From an uncultured Lachnospiraceae bacterium (GTDB taxonomy: Bacteria > Bacillota > Clostridia > Lachnospirales > Lachnospiraceae): 64,000 bases of DNA. The notes below the pieces were generated by a model that worked only from the letters and a program-made list of their open reading frames with translations, did not search any database and was not told where the DNA came from. The stretch covers positions 1 to 64,000 of the forward strand of contig CAJUSJ010000003.1 in the NCBI GenBank assembly GCA_910588865.1. The letters are read 5' to 3'. Below, piece by piece: positions 51,301 to 59,620 of this stretch; within the stretch, counting starts at the first letter, position 1; the number at the start of each line of letters is the position of its first letter. A program made the position numbers and the translations under genes.

Positions 51301-51866
51301 CAGGGTTCTCAAAGCACAAGGAGGCACCCCACTGGCTCCCCCCCCTGTTTGAGTCGATCCGGGCTATGGTATCCTACTGCGCTAAGATGGGAGATAGGGA
51401 GACACAGGAAGAGTATTTTAATCTTCTTGGTCAGGTGGGAAATCAGCAGATGCGCCAGGACTGGGAAGTCGGTGTCGCCCATGTATGCTGCTACACAGGC
51501 GTGGATTTTTTCCGGCTGGGTTTAATGGAGCTTGCCAACGAGCATTTATTAAAAAGCATTGACTATACTGTAAAAATTTTGGATAGAAACCCTTTGAACA
51601 CTTTTTGGAGGGAGAGACTGGGGGAGGCATGGAAAAACCTTGCCGTACTCGAATACACGAACCACAACCTTGAGCGTGAAAAGAAATGTTATGAGATCGC
51701 TGCCGACCAGTACTTGCGGCTGCTTCGACTCACCGGGGAAACACGTTTTGGCCAAATCTTGTCCAATTTGCTGACCAATATTTTCCACATCTGTAAGGAA
51801 CTGAAGGATGAAGAAGGTATGGCGTATTATTGGAACATACATCAGGCTCTCTTTCCCCGGAACTGA
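48306..51866 (+). CDS. double-TIR domain protein with long TPR array
   Basis: A 1186-residue protein with a TTG start at 48306, eight bases after a strong AAAGGAGG. Residues ~18-125 are a divergent TIR-like domain (KPKVYFFAHPDDYPLYF, with EVELPFALERHIPLLPL). Residues ~167-265 are a clear TIR domain (AYVFLSYRKKDRTYAQKL, WYDEFLAPGEDFNAAI, and a likely catalytic Glu247 in YVMTQEYPMAKSADKPVLPV, the position of the NADase glutamate in SARM1). Residues ~310-385 are Sel1-like, and ~390-1180 carry many TPR units. TIR enzymes in bacteria cleave NAD+ during antiphage defence or bind signals; TPRs would sense partners. No partner gene is next to it. Isolated island flanked by direct repeats. Confidence 0.87.
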   Translation: MELTCKIQGNSDSKGKPKVYFFAHPDDYPLYFEAIARDIFATQNCAIYYDPRPDQEYDREELYFQLGLMQLFVFPVTTRFLCQPNRAREVELPFALERHIPLLPLMQESGLEELFNKTCGSIQILGRDEVMDEKSIAGNVLSYPEKLKHFLNSVLIGDELASRVRSAFDAYVFLSYRKKDRTYAQKLMRLIHHDDFCRDIAIWYDEFLAPGEDFNAAISKALEKSDIFTLTVTPRLLEDENYVMTQEYPMAKSADKPVLPVEMIQTEPNKLKANYQGIDDCVDAGDQAALSDFFKKNLRDIAVRENDQDPEHNFLIGLAYLGGIDMEVDLKKAASLITGAAQAGLPEAMERLTQMYKNGMGVERNYRKAAEWQEKLAECWKSRHNNEEWAKALMQLGDDWYEIRELARAQRAYEELQQAVKGAEKELSDRYQPYIWARLGDVYRESGMPDKALSRYHFATPYQHERPEIACYIHDRMGDIYIEKGDFENAGRICQENLEICKERMSRETSIECYKSLINAFLKAGDVLLAQENISEAREQYNQALLTARQMSQEICQDIRGPEILRGLALCLRKLGDAAAVENSDAAESFYRQSLDYTRRLEQQTESIRSREELSYTLGRLGDILKRKGALTEAADCYRQSMEIRKRLAIETRTIANRTALARCYERAASIDEELGHKEEASLFYSLAEEIRQGLPRKAREAHEFSKEPAADRQPSPALSPQDDTQESDPATISVSSRDYLHTGDLKNAVRLWYQENSIPSPLEEGSADGLNQAYSLYQSAFRHHAAGNTEAAKEALLKSIDIYSRYTRLHYSGIDEAHSHACVLLGDLFDEEDETLAAIPFYEKALLLVLSYEQESPSGLQLFEIAQAAAGLCRVYMAVYPSAAMILGKKAAGLFQALLGHLGEENDVELHKSLSATWHNIGEIAENSGDLETAVSYFLESVHHSGEYYAATGNPDVLFDIVEDHHKAGKCFQRSGNYPEARKQEAHCLAVSLSQVEAGFSKHKEAPHWLPPLFESIRAMVSYCAKMGDRETQEEYFNLLGQVGNQQMRQDWEVGVAHVCCYTGVDFFRLGLMELANEHLLKSIDYTVKILDRNPLNTFWRERLGEAWKNLAVLEYTNHNLEREKKCYEIAADQYLRLLRLTGETRFGQILSNLLTNIFHICKELKDEEGMAYYWNIHQALFPRN

Positions 51867-52174
51867 AAATCGAAAAGCCGGTAAACAAGGGGTTTTGAGA
51901 AATCATAGCCATTTCTCTAAAGATACTATTTAAAAAGATTGTTATGTAAACTAATATCCAAAAAAGAAAGGGGCTGTCGGGGAATAGATAGTCCAAAGCA
52001 GGGTGCGATGTGATTCATACAAGTCACATCGCACCCTGAAAAGTTGAAAACGGGATATTATAAGCCCTGGCGGTTTCTGCCAGGGCAATTTTTTTGGATA
52101 TATCATTTATAGTATAGACTGCCAGAACCCATTTTTACAAAATTTCCAGGCCCCGGGGTATAATAAAAATGTGT
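51867..52174. other. intergenic region with a perfect 15-bp inverted repeat
   Basis: No gene seen. CAGGGTGCGATGTGA (51999-52013) and TCACATCGCACCCTG (52024-52038) form a 15-bp perfect stem with a 10-nt loop. It could end the TIR gene transcript, though no long T run follows, or mark a former mobile element end (the preceding GGGGCTGTCGGGGAATAGAT resembles insertion sequence termini). The AT-rich remainder contains TATAATAAAAATG near 52,159. Confidence 0.6.
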
Positions 52175-52483
52175 TCATTTTTCAAGCCGTTCGGCTAAAG
52201 AATACAGGAGCAGAAGATCATTTTCAGAAAGGGTCTTGAGTTTGTCCAAAAGTGTCTGAAGCAGCGGCGGATTGACACTGCCTTCGTCAAAGAAGTCTTT
52301 CGGGGTCACTTCCAGGTAATCGCAGATGGCGAGGAATTCGGTCATGCTGGGCAGAGCACGACCGCTGGAAATGCCTTGCATATAAGAGCGGCTGTGGCCT
52401 AAGTCCAGGCTCATGCGGTGTTCCGCGATTCCTTTCTTTAAGCGTAATTGAGTGATCCGCTCCGCGATATAGCTGGTATCCAA
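52175..52483 (-). CDS. XRE family transcriptional regulator
   Basis: A 102-residue regulator with an N-terminal HTH (YIAERITQLRLKKGIAEHRM, SLDLGHSRSYMQGISSG) and a C-terminal part SMTEFLAICDYLEVTPKDFF. The start is TTG 52483, with GAGGTGATG upstream. The intact parent of the truncated copy at 47,830-48,008; the two copies flank the TIR-TPR gene as direct repeats. Confidence 0.85.
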   Translation of the reverse strand: MDTSYIAERITQLRLKKGIAEHRMSLDLGHSRSYMQGISSGRALPSMTEFLAICDYLEVTPKDFFDEGSVNPPLLQTLLDKLKTLSENDLLLLYSLAERLEK

Positions 52484-52631
52484 TGGTCATCACCTCACTT
52501 TTCCTAATTTTACGATAGTTGTCGCGATTAGAAAGGTGCAAAATCTGAAAAACAGATTATATGGAAGTGATCAATAGAGGAATGCTTAAAATCAACCATA
52601 TGGAGAGAAATCTAAATTATATATTATCTTC

Positions 52632-52899
52632 ATGAATACAAGTAAACAAATGAATGAAGACGCCTTCGCCTTTACCGATTCCCTGTTAGGCGAGGGCATT
52701 ACTTATGAGACCGCCGGCTCACTGCGGAACGGGAGACGCACCTGGGTCCTGGCAGAACTCCCGCGGCGGTACATCATCAGCGGGGACGAGAATCACGCTC
52801 TATGTGGTGTTCATGAACAGCCACGATGGGAACGGGGCCATCAAGGCGGCCATAATGCCGATCCGTATAGTCAGCCAGAACAATGGGATGCGTTCCTAA
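52632..52899 (+). pseudogene. DUF932 family fragment with frameshift
   Basis: The first frame encodes EDAFAFTDSLLGEGITYETA, GSLRNGRRTWVLAELPRRYI then SGDEN; after about 52,795 a second frame continues with LYVVFMNSHDGNGAIKAAIM and PIRIVSQNN before a stop at 52899. Together they match the middle of DUF932 plasmid/phage proteins of more than 300 residues. Only this piece remains. Evidence of past mobile DNA. Confidence 0.7.
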
Positions 52900-53008
52900 A
52901 TTGTATTGAAATGGCAGCCCCGGAATGTTATAATTTATCTAATCAAGAAGTTTAGGAGTTTTGCGGATCAGATGACAGAAAGAGGGAAAAGAAGGAGGTA
53001 GAGGAAAG

Positions 53009-53893
53009 ATGCCGACGGTAAATAGGAAACACAAGGACCGCCTGTTCAGCTTTCTGTTTGGCAGCAAGGCCAACAGGGAATGGACACTGAGCCTTTACAA
53101 CGCGGTAAACGGGACCAGCTTTACGGATCCGGAGGAGATCCAGTTCACAACGATTGAAGACGCGATCTACATGGGAATGAAGAATGACCTGTCATTTATC
53201 CTCTGTTATGTGATGAATATCTATGAGCAGCAAAGCACATACTCGCCGAACATGCCAGTACGCCAGCTGATGTACGCGGGAAAACTGTATGATAAATACA
53301 TTCAGACAAACAATCTGAATATCTATGGAAAGAAGATTGTGCGTCTTCCAGTCCCCAAGTTAATAGTTTTCTATAATGGAGCGGAGGAGAAAGAGGATAC
53401 GGTCCTGAAGCTTAGCGACGCTTTCAGGGAAGAGGCGGGAACGGTGGAGTCGGACATTGATGTGAGGGTCCGGATGCTGAATATCAATTACGGAAAAAAC
53501 CGGGAGCTGATGGAGGGGTGTGAACCGCTGAGAGAGTATGCCTGGCTTGTGGAGAAAATACGAGAGAATCGGGAAAAGATGGATATCGAGGCGGCGGTGG
53601 ACAAAGCGATTGATGAGATGCCGGAAGAATTTGTGATCAGAAAATTTTTGATAGGAAACCGAGCGGAGGTGAAGGATATGTGCGTTACGGAGTATAATGA
53701 AGCTGAGACTCTGCAAATGATCCGGGAAGAGGGACGGGAAGAAGGACGGGAAGAGGGACGAGAGGAAGGAGAGGATAGACTGGGAAAACTGATGATACTT
53801 TTGATATCGGCCCAAAGAACAGAAGATGCCCAGAGAGCGGCGGTTGATAAAGAGAAAAGGCGAACGCTGTATGAGGAATTTAATATTGTGTGA
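53009..53893 (+). CDS. Rpn-family PD-(D/E)XK nuclease / putative transposase
   Basis: A 294-residue protein with the Rpn-type start KHKDRLFSFLFGSKANREWT, then DLSFILCYVMNIYEQQST, LPVPKLIVFYNGAEEKED and the C-terminal REEGREEGREEGREEG repeat typical of these nucleases. The PD-(D/E)XK core probably uses Asp and the VFYNG region. Rpn proteins promote RecA-independent recombination or act as defence nucleases with variable tips. Start ATG 53009 with AAGGAGG. A shortened duplicate lies 1.1 kb downstream. Confidence 0.8.
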   Translation: MPTVNRKHKDRLFSFLFGSKANREWTLSLYNAVNGTSFTDPEEIQFTTIEDAIYMGMKNDLSFILCYVMNIYEQQSTYSPNMPVRQLMYAGKLYDKYIQTNNLNIYGKKIVRLPVPKLIVFYNGAEEKEDTVLKLSDAFREEAGTVESDIDVRVRMLNINYGKNRELMEGCEPLREYAWLVEKIRENREKMDIEAAVDKAIDEMPEEFVIRKFLIGNRAEVKDMCVTEYNEAETLQMIREEGREEGREEGREEGEDRLGKLMILLISAQRTEDAQRAAVDKEKRRTLYEEFNIV

Positions 53894-54052
53894 TATGGAA
53901 AAGCAAGAGTGCTGAAACTGAGATGCTTTCTTGCGGCATTCCAGCCTGCGGAAAAGGAATGAAAGAGCGAAAAATTCCTTGAGACTACAAAAAGAATCGC
54001 ATATAATAGGGTTATAAAATAAAATTCGCTTATATAATATGGAGGTGGAAAG

Positions 54053-54289
54053 ATGGTTGCGGTTGAAGGCTTGTATGAGAATGGAAGAATCCGGTTATCC
54101 GAAACAGCACCAATGGAGACGGCAAGGGTTATTGTGATCTTTCCAGGAGACCGGAATGAGAAAAGCCATATACCAGATCAGACGGCAAGAGAACTGTTTG
54201 ATGAATTTACAGGGAGTATCCAAAGAACTATTGATGAAAAAAGGGAACTCTTAGAGAGGTTAGATGAAAAATATGCGGGTATTGATTGA
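54053..54289 (+). CDS. antitoxin of a PIN toxin-antitoxin pair
   Basis: A 78-residue protein with GGAGGTGG before its ATG. The N-terminal VAVEGLYENGRIRLSETAPM with ARVIVIFPGD resembles AbrB-like or DUF104/DUF2281-type antitoxins; the C-terminal acidic helix LFDEFTGSIQRTIDEKRELL would bind the toxin. It overlaps the PIN toxin start by 26 bases. Confidence 0.7.
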   Translation: MVAVEGLYENGRIRLSETAPMETARVIVIFPGDRNEKSHIPDQTARELFDEFTGSIQRTIDEKRELLERLDEKYAGID

Positions 54290-54692
54290 TACCAATATAA
54301 TTCTGGACTGGCTAATGACCCGGAAGCCATTCCAGGAAAAGGCAAAAAATATTATGGAAACATGCTTTTTTGGCGACATGGACGGATATGTGACAGCGCA
54401 TACGTTGTCAGATATTTTCTATATTTTACGTAAGGACTTTGATGTAGACAAGCGTAAAAAGCTGCTGCTGCTATTATGTGAACATCTGCAGATCATACCG
54501 GAAGATAAGAATACCATAAGACAGGTTTTAGAATGTGAAAAGTGGAGGGATTTAGAGGATGGCCTGCAGATGCAGTGTGCTGTTAATGAAAAACTTGATT
54601 ATATAGTAACCAGGAACATAAAAGATTTCAAAGATTCTCCCGTTATGCCGCTCCTGCCTGAGCAGTTGATTGAACGATTCAAAATACAATAA
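54264..54692 (+). CDS. PIN domain ribonuclease toxin
   Basis: A 142-residue PIN nuclease with the acidic residues in VLIDTNIILDWL (Asp8 from the first ATG), the middle THTL-like AHTLSDIFYILRK region, and QCAVNEKLDYIVTRNIKDFK near the C-terminus. ATG 54264 overlaps the antitoxin; ATG 54273 is the alternative. PIN toxins cleave tRNA or rRNA. Intact. Confidence 0.87.
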   Translation: MKNMRVLIDTNIILDWLMTRKPFQEKAKNIMETCFFGDMDGYVTAHTLSDIFYILRKDFDVDKRKKLLLLLCEHLQIIPEDKNTIRQVLECEKWRDLEDGLQMQCAVNEKLDYIVTRNIKDFKDSPVMPLLPEQLIERFKIQ

Positions 54693-54814
54693 AGAATGCG
54701 GCCAAAAGAAATCAGAGATGGATATACCTTGAAAGAGATTCGGTCGGCACTCTTACTCAGAAAGAACGGATGGCAGGATAGAGTCAGCCGTCCGCCGGGT
54801 TTACATGGGCTTAT

Positions 54815-55163
54815 GCCGAAATACATTCAGACAAACAATCTGAATATCTATGGAAAGAGGATTGCGCGTCTTCCGGTTCCCCAAGTTAATAGTTTTCTAT
54901 AATGGAGCGGAAGAGTTTTGATAGGAAACCGAGCGGAGGTGAAGGATATGTGCGTTACGGAGTATAATGAAGCTGAGACTCTGCAAATGATCCGGGAAGA
55001 GGGACGGGAAGAAGGACGGGAAGAGGGACGAGAGGAAGGAGAGGATAGACTGGGAAAACTGATGATACTTTTGATATCGGCCCAAAGAACAGAAGATGCC
55101 CAGAGAGCGGCGGTTGATAAAGAGAAAAGGCGAACGCTGTATGAGGAATTTAATATTGTGTGA
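54815..55163 (+). pseudogene. internally deleted duplicate of the Rpn nuclease gene
   Basis: The first part (to ~54,915) repeats 53,294-53,388 with a few differences (KYIQTNNLNIYG, VNSFL after a frame change) and then joins at 54,916 to a 252-bp sequence nearly identical to 53,646-53,897 (GNRAEVKDMCVTEYNEAETL and the GREEGREEG repeats). About 257 bp are deleted in between and there is no valid N-terminus. The two Rpn copies bracket the PIN toxin pair. Confidence 0.85.
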
Positions 55164-55275
55164 TATGGGAATCCAGATTACCTGACGAAGGCATTTAAAA
55201 AGCGATTTCGTCTTATGTAAACCACTACCCAAAAAGAAAAACCCTTGAATCCACCGGAATTCAAAGGCTTTTCAA

Positions 55276-55349
55276 TCGGGGTAACAGGATTTGAACCTGC
55301 GACCTCTCGGCCCCCAGCCGAGCGCGCTACCAAACTACGCCATACCCCG
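55276..55349 (-). tRNA. tRNA-Pro (GGG)
   Basis: A 74-nt cloverleaf on the minus strand. The acceptor CGGGGTA pairs with TACCCCG, the anticodon stem CTCGG/CCGAG encloses CTGGGGG with anticodon GGG, and the T-arm GCAGG-TTCAAAT-CCTGT is canonical. CCA is not encoded. It marks the right edge of the accessory island. Confidence 0.95.
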
Positions 55350-55509
55350 TATATCACTGCCGGAAAGCCCTCCTCACAAGGCCTCTCCCTTAGCACTTTC
55401 TTATTATAGCAAAAGATTTCGGATTTGAAAAGCATTTTCTTGAAAAAATTTTAAATTTACGCTATGATTATTAAAAGAAGGGTAAAATCAGGGAAAGGAA
55501 CGGCGAAAG

Positions 55510-56289
55510 ATGAAGCCTATAGTGAGCTTTGATATGGATATGACGCTGCTGGACCACAGCACCAATGAGATTCCGGACAGCGCCATGGAGGCCATCAGAA
55601 GGCTGCGGGAGAACCATGTCATCGTCCTGGCCACGGGAAGGGATATGGACAGCCATTTCAGCGTCAGGCTGAGGGATCTGGTGAAAGCCGATGCTATCGT
55701 CCACACCAATGGGGCCAAGGTGACGGTGAAAGACCAGGTGATCCACGAAAGCCATATGTCCGGGGAGCTAAAGCGCCGTCTGCTGGAATTTGCCGCGGAC
55801 CATGAGCTGGCGGTGGGAGTGACCATAGGCAATGACGATTTTTACACCCACCCGGAATGTGTGACTAAGAATGACCTGGAGCGGTGGGGAGACTGCGGCA
55901 GGCAGTACCGGGATCCGTGGACGCTGATGGAGATGAAGGTGCCGTCCATGTGTTATATCGGCCCTCCGGAGGGGGCGGCGCTGATAGGGGCGGCGTTTCC
56001 GGAGCTGAGGCTGCCTCTGTTCGCGGGAAAGCAGGGGGCGGACATCATTGAGGCCAGGAATTCCAAGGCAAATGGGCTGGAGCTGTTGTGTAAATATTTC
56101 GGCACTTCTATGGAGGAAGCCTACGCTTTTGGCGACAGCATGAATGATTACGAGATCATAAAGGCAGTGGGAACCGGCATCGCCATGGGGAATGGGGACC
56201 CCAGGCTCAAGGAGGCGGCGGACTATGTCACAGCGGATATCAGCCATGACGGGATCTATAAAGCGTGCGTCCATTTTGGACTGATATAA
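55510..56289 (+). CDS. Cof-type HAD phosphatase
   Basis: A 259-residue haloacid dehalogenase-like hydrolase. Motif I is FDMDMTLLD (with Met in place of the common Gly), motif II VLATGRD, motif III Lys in the NSKANGLELL region, and motif IV YAFGDSMNDYEII. C2-type cap domain in the middle. Such enzymes dephosphorylate sugar phosphates and related metabolites; the substrate is unknown. AAAGGAACGGCG site upstream. Followed by lpd in the same direction. Confidence 0.9.
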   Translation: MKPIVSFDMDMTLLDHSTNEIPDSAMEAIRRLRENHVIVLATGRDMDSHFSVRLRDLVKADAIVHTNGAKVTVKDQVIHESHMSGELKRRLLEFAADHELAVGVTIGNDDFYTHPECVTKNDLERWGDCGRQYRDPWTLMEMKVPSMCYIGPPEGAALIGAAFPELRLPLFAGKQGADIIEARNSKANGLELLCKYFGTSMEEAYAFGDSMNDYEIIKAVGTGIAMGNGDPRLKEAADYVTADISHDGIYKACVHFGLI

Positions 56290-56317
56290 AATAAAAAACC
56301 ACAAGGGGGAAGGAAAG

Positions 56318-57736
56318 ATGGCAATTACATATGATCTGTTGGTGATCGGAGCGGGACCGGGAGGTTACACGGCAGCCATAAAGGCGGCGGGGCTGGGGCT
56401 TAAGACAGCTGTGATCGAGAAGGACAAGGTAGGCGGCACCTGCCTCAACCGGGGGTGTATCCCCACCAAGGCCCTGCTTCACGCCTCCAGCCTGTTTTCC
56501 ATGATGCAGCGGTGCGACCAGTTTGGGGTCAGTGTGGAGGAGATGTCCTTTGATTTCGGAAAGATGCAGGAGTACAAGAAAAAGGCGGTCCGCTCTTACC
56601 GGGGCAATGTGGAGGATCAATTTGAGAAGCTGGGCATTGATTTGATCCATGGCAAGGCTGTGATCCGGAGAAACCACAATGTGGAGGTCCACGGCGAAAG
56701 CGGCAAAGAGTACTATTCGGCAAAGAATATCATCATCGCCACAGGCGCTGTGCCCAGGATGCCGGATATTCCGGGTATCCACCAGGCGGGAGTGTGGAAC
56801 AGCGACAGGATCTTGGGAGCGGATGCTTGGAATTTTGATCAGATCACCATTGTGGGCGGCGGGGTTATTGGTGTGGAGATCGCCACGATTTTCAGCTCCC
56901 TGTGTTCAAAGGTTGTTATCATTGAGCAGGGCAGCCAGCTTTTAGGCCCCATAGACCGGGAGGTGTCCCAGGCCCTGGAGGAGGAGCTGACAGCCAGCGG
57001 AATCCAGGTATATCGCGACGCGGACCTGAAGGAGATCATAAAGGAAGAGGGGAAAGGGCTGGCGTGCCGTTTTGTTCAGGCTGGAAAAGAACACCTGCTG
57101 AGTTCGGGACAGGTTCTCATAGCGGCGGGACGTTCCCCTTATGTGGAAGGGCTTTTTGGGGAGGATACACAGTTTGAGATGAAAAATGGCCGTCTGGTCA
57201 CGGATGTGGAGTTTATGACCAGCGAGTCCGGGGTCTACGCCATCGGCGATGTGACGGCGGATATTCAGCTGGCCCATGTGGCGGCTGCCCAGGGAACCTA
57301 TGTGGTGGAAAAGATCGCGGGGATTCCTCACAGCATCCGCCTGTCCGTGGTGCCCAACGGCATGTATGCCCGGCTTCCCGTGGTGCCGAGCTGCATCTAC
57401 ACGGATCCGGAGATCGCCACTGTGGGGCTTACAGAAGAGGCGGCCAAGGCCACCGGCATGAGGGTCATATGTGGGAAATATTCCATGAAGGGCAACGGCA
57501 AGTCCATTATCTCCCGGGAGCGAGGGGGATTTGTCCGTCTGGTGTTTGACGCCTATTCCAAGAATCTGGTGGGTGCCCAGATCGTCTGCCCCAGAGCCAC
57601 GGATATGATCAGCGAGATGGCCACAGCCATCGCGGCGGGGCTGACAGCGGGACAGCTTCAGATGGCCATGAGAGCCCATCCTACTTACAGCGAGGGAATC
57701 GGGATGGCCATAGAGGACGCGATGAAACAGATCTGA
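56318..57736 (+). CDS. lpdA: dihydrolipoyl dehydrogenase
   Basis: FAD-containing disulphide reductase (E3) of 472 residues that oxidises dihydrolipoamide with NAD+. The FAD motif LVIGAGPGGYTAAIKAAGLG is at residues 6-25 and the redox disulphide is in GGTCLNRGCIPTKALLH. The NAD motif ITIVGGGVIGVEIATIFSSL and the dimer-interface His-Glu in AHPTYSEGIGMA are all intact. ATG with AAGGGGGAAGG. No E1/E2 genes are near; it may serve a 2-oxoacid, glycine or acetoin system encoded elsewhere. Confidence 0.93.
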   Translation: MAITYDLLVIGAGPGGYTAAIKAAGLGLKTAVIEKDKVGGTCLNRGCIPTKALLHASSLFSMMQRCDQFGVSVEEMSFDFGKMQEYKKKAVRSYRGNVEDQFEKLGIDLIHGKAVIRRNHNVEVHGESGKEYYSAKNIIIATGAVPRMPDIPGIHQAGVWNSDRILGADAWNFDQITIVGGGVIGVEIATIFSSLCSKVVIIEQGSQLLGPIDREVSQALEEELTASGIQVYRDADLKEIIKEEGKGLACRFVQAGKEHLLSSGQVLIAAGRSPYVEGLFGEDTQFEMKNGRLVTDVEFMTSESGVYAIGDVTADIQLAHVAAAQGTYVVEKIAGIPHSIRLSVVPNGMYARLPVVPSCIYTDPEIATVGLTEEAAKATGMRVICGKYSMKGNGKSIISRERGGFVRLVFDAYSKNLVGAQIVCPRATDMISEMATAIAAGLTAGQLQMAMRAHPTYSEGIGMAIEDAMKQI

Positions 57737-57774
57737 GGGAAAACCAGGGAATAATAAAAAGGAGATCAATATTT

Positions 57775-59559
57775 ATGAATGAGAGGCTGACACAACTGCG
57801 CCGCCTCATGGCAGAACGCCGCATGGATGCGTATCTGATTCCCACATCGGATTTTCATGAGTCCGAATACGTGGGAGAGCATTTTAAATGCCGTAAATTT
57901 ATGACAGGTTTTACAGGGTCAGCGGGAACCGCTGTGGTGACAGCCCATGAGGCGGGGCTGTGGACCGATGGACGGTATTTTGTCCAGGCGGCAAAGCAGC
58001 TTGAGGGAAGCGGATTTACCCTGCGCCGTATGGACCAGGAGGGAGTCCCCACCATAGAGGAATATCTTGAACAGATGATTCCGGAAGGCGGCACCCTGGG
58101 CTTTGACGGGCGGGTGGTCAACAGCCAGACAGGGGAGAAGCTTAAGGAGATCCTGGAGGATAAACATGTAACCTTTTCTTATGAAGAGGATCTGGTCGGG
58201 CAGATCTGGAAAGACAGGCCTGATCTTCCGGCTGAGCCGGTGTGGATCCTTGAGGAGCGCTATGCGGGAAAGGCGGCGGGGGAAAAGCTGGCGGATCTGA
58301 GAAAAGCCATGAAAGAAGCCCATGCCACGGTTCATATCCTGACCACATTGGACGATATTGTGTGGCTATTGAATATCCGGGGCAATGACGTGCCCTGCAA
58401 CCCAGTGGTTCTGTCCTATATTGTGGTCACGGAGGATCAGTGTAACCTGTTTATCAATGAAAAAACCCTAAATAAAGAGGTTACAGGTTACCTGGAAGAC
58501 CTGGGAGTCACCATAAGGCCCTACAATGATATTTACCAGTATGTCAAGTTGTTTAAGGGAGAGAAGGTGCTTCTGGAAAGCTCCAGAATCAATTTCGCTG
58601 TCAGAAACAACCTGGACTCCTCCAACAAGGTCATTGACAGGATGAATCCCACTGCTGGGGCAAAGGCGGTAAAGAATCCTGTGGAGATCGAAAATGAGCG
58701 CCAGGCCCACATCAAGGATGGAGTGGCGATTACAAAATTTATCTGCTGGCTTAAAAAAAATATCGGCTCCGTGCCCATGACGGAGATCCGTGTTTCCGAT
58801 TATCTGGAGGAGCTGAGGAGGCAGCAGGAAGGATACTTAGGCCCAAGCTTTGACACCATCTCCGCCTATGGAGAAAACGGGGCCATGTGCCACTACAGCG
58901 CGACACCTGAGAGTGACAAGACCCTGGAGCCAAAGGGTCTCTACCTGGTTGATTCCGGCGGCCAGTATTATGAGGGCACCACAGACATCACCAGAACAGT
59001 GGCATTGGGACCCATTACCCAGGAGGAGAGGGAGCATTTTACCCTGATCGCCATGAGCATGCTCAGGCTGGGACATGCCAAATTCCTCTATGGCTGCAGG
59101 GGGATGTCTCTGGACTATATAGCAAGGCAGCCCCTTTGGGACAGGGGATTAAACTACGACCACGGCACAGGCCATGGGGTAGGGTATCTTTTGAATGTCC
59201 ACGAGCGGCCAAACGGTATCCGCTATAAGACCGTGCCGGAACGCATGGACAGCGCGGTTTTGGAGGAGGGGATGATCTGCTCTGATGAGCCAGGTCTTTA
59301 CATTGAGGGCAGCCATGGAATCCGGACAGAGAACCTGATCCTGTGCCGGAAAGCGGAGAAGAACAGCTATGGCCAGTTTATGGAATTTGAGTTCCTGACA
59401 TTTGTGCCTATTGATCTGGATGCCCTGGATTTAAGCCTTATGGAGAAGAGAGATATCCAATATCTCAATGAGTATCACAGGCAGGTTTACGAGAAGATCT
59501 CTCCCTATCTTGATCAGGAAGAGCGTCAGTGGCTGAAAAAGGCCACAAGGGACGTGTAA
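57775..59559 (+). CDS. Xaa-Pro aminopeptidase (M24B, aminopeptidase P family)
   Basis: A 594-residue peptidase that removes N-terminal residues before proline. It has two creatinase-N-like domains (MDAYLIPTSDFHESEYVGEH at the start) and a C-terminal pita-bread metal domain. Metal ligands are seen in YLVDSGGQYYEGTTDITRTV (two Asp), GTGHGVGYLLNVHE (His) and two Glu in the EPGLYIEG and FEFLTFVPID regions. The longer three-domain form is common in Clostridia and eukaryotes. RBS AAAGGAG. Same direction as lpd. Confidence 0.93.
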   Translation: MNERLTQLRRLMAERRMDAYLIPTSDFHESEYVGEHFKCRKFMTGFTGSAGTAVVTAHEAGLWTDGRYFVQAAKQLEGSGFTLRRMDQEGVPTIEEYLEQMIPEGGTLGFDGRVVNSQTGEKLKEILEDKHVTFSYEEDLVGQIWKDRPDLPAEPVWILEERYAGKAAGEKLADLRKAMKEAHATVHILTTLDDIVWLLNIRGNDVPCNPVVLSYIVVTEDQCNLFINEKTLNKEVTGYLEDLGVTIRPYNDIYQYVKLFKGEKVLLESSRINFAVRNNLDSSNKVIDRMNPTAGAKAVKNPVEIENERQAHIKDGVAITKFICWLKKNIGSVPMTEIRVSDYLEELRRQQEGYLGPSFDTISAYGENGAMCHYSATPESDKTLEPKGLYLVDSGGQYYEGTTDITRTVALGPITQEEREHFTLIAMSMLRLGHAKFLYGCRGMSLDYIARQPLWDRGLNYDHGTGHGVGYLLNVHERPNGIRYKTVPERMDSAVLEEGMICSDEPGLYIEGSHGIRTENLILCRKAEKNSYGQFMEFEFLTFVPIDLDALDLSLMEKRDIQYLNEYHRQVYEKISPYLDQEERQWLKKATRDV

Positions 59560-59587
59560 GGCCAAAAGAATGGAAGGTGGTGACATG

Positions 59588-59617
59588 ATCCGGATGTTTC
59601 AATAACATCCGGATTTT
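59588..59617 (+). terminator. terminator after aminopeptidase gene
   Basis: ATCCGGATGTT (59588-59598) pairs with AACATCCGGAT (59604-59614) in a perfect 11-bp stem with a 5-nt loop, followed by TTTGCTT. Confidence 0.85.
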
Positions 59618-59620
59618 GCT

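Noticed and set aside
54918..55163. An 81-codon frame at the end of the second Rpn copy as an independent gene
   Set aside because: It is an exact copy of the Rpn C-terminus joined to a deleted front part; the ATG is internal to the original gene.
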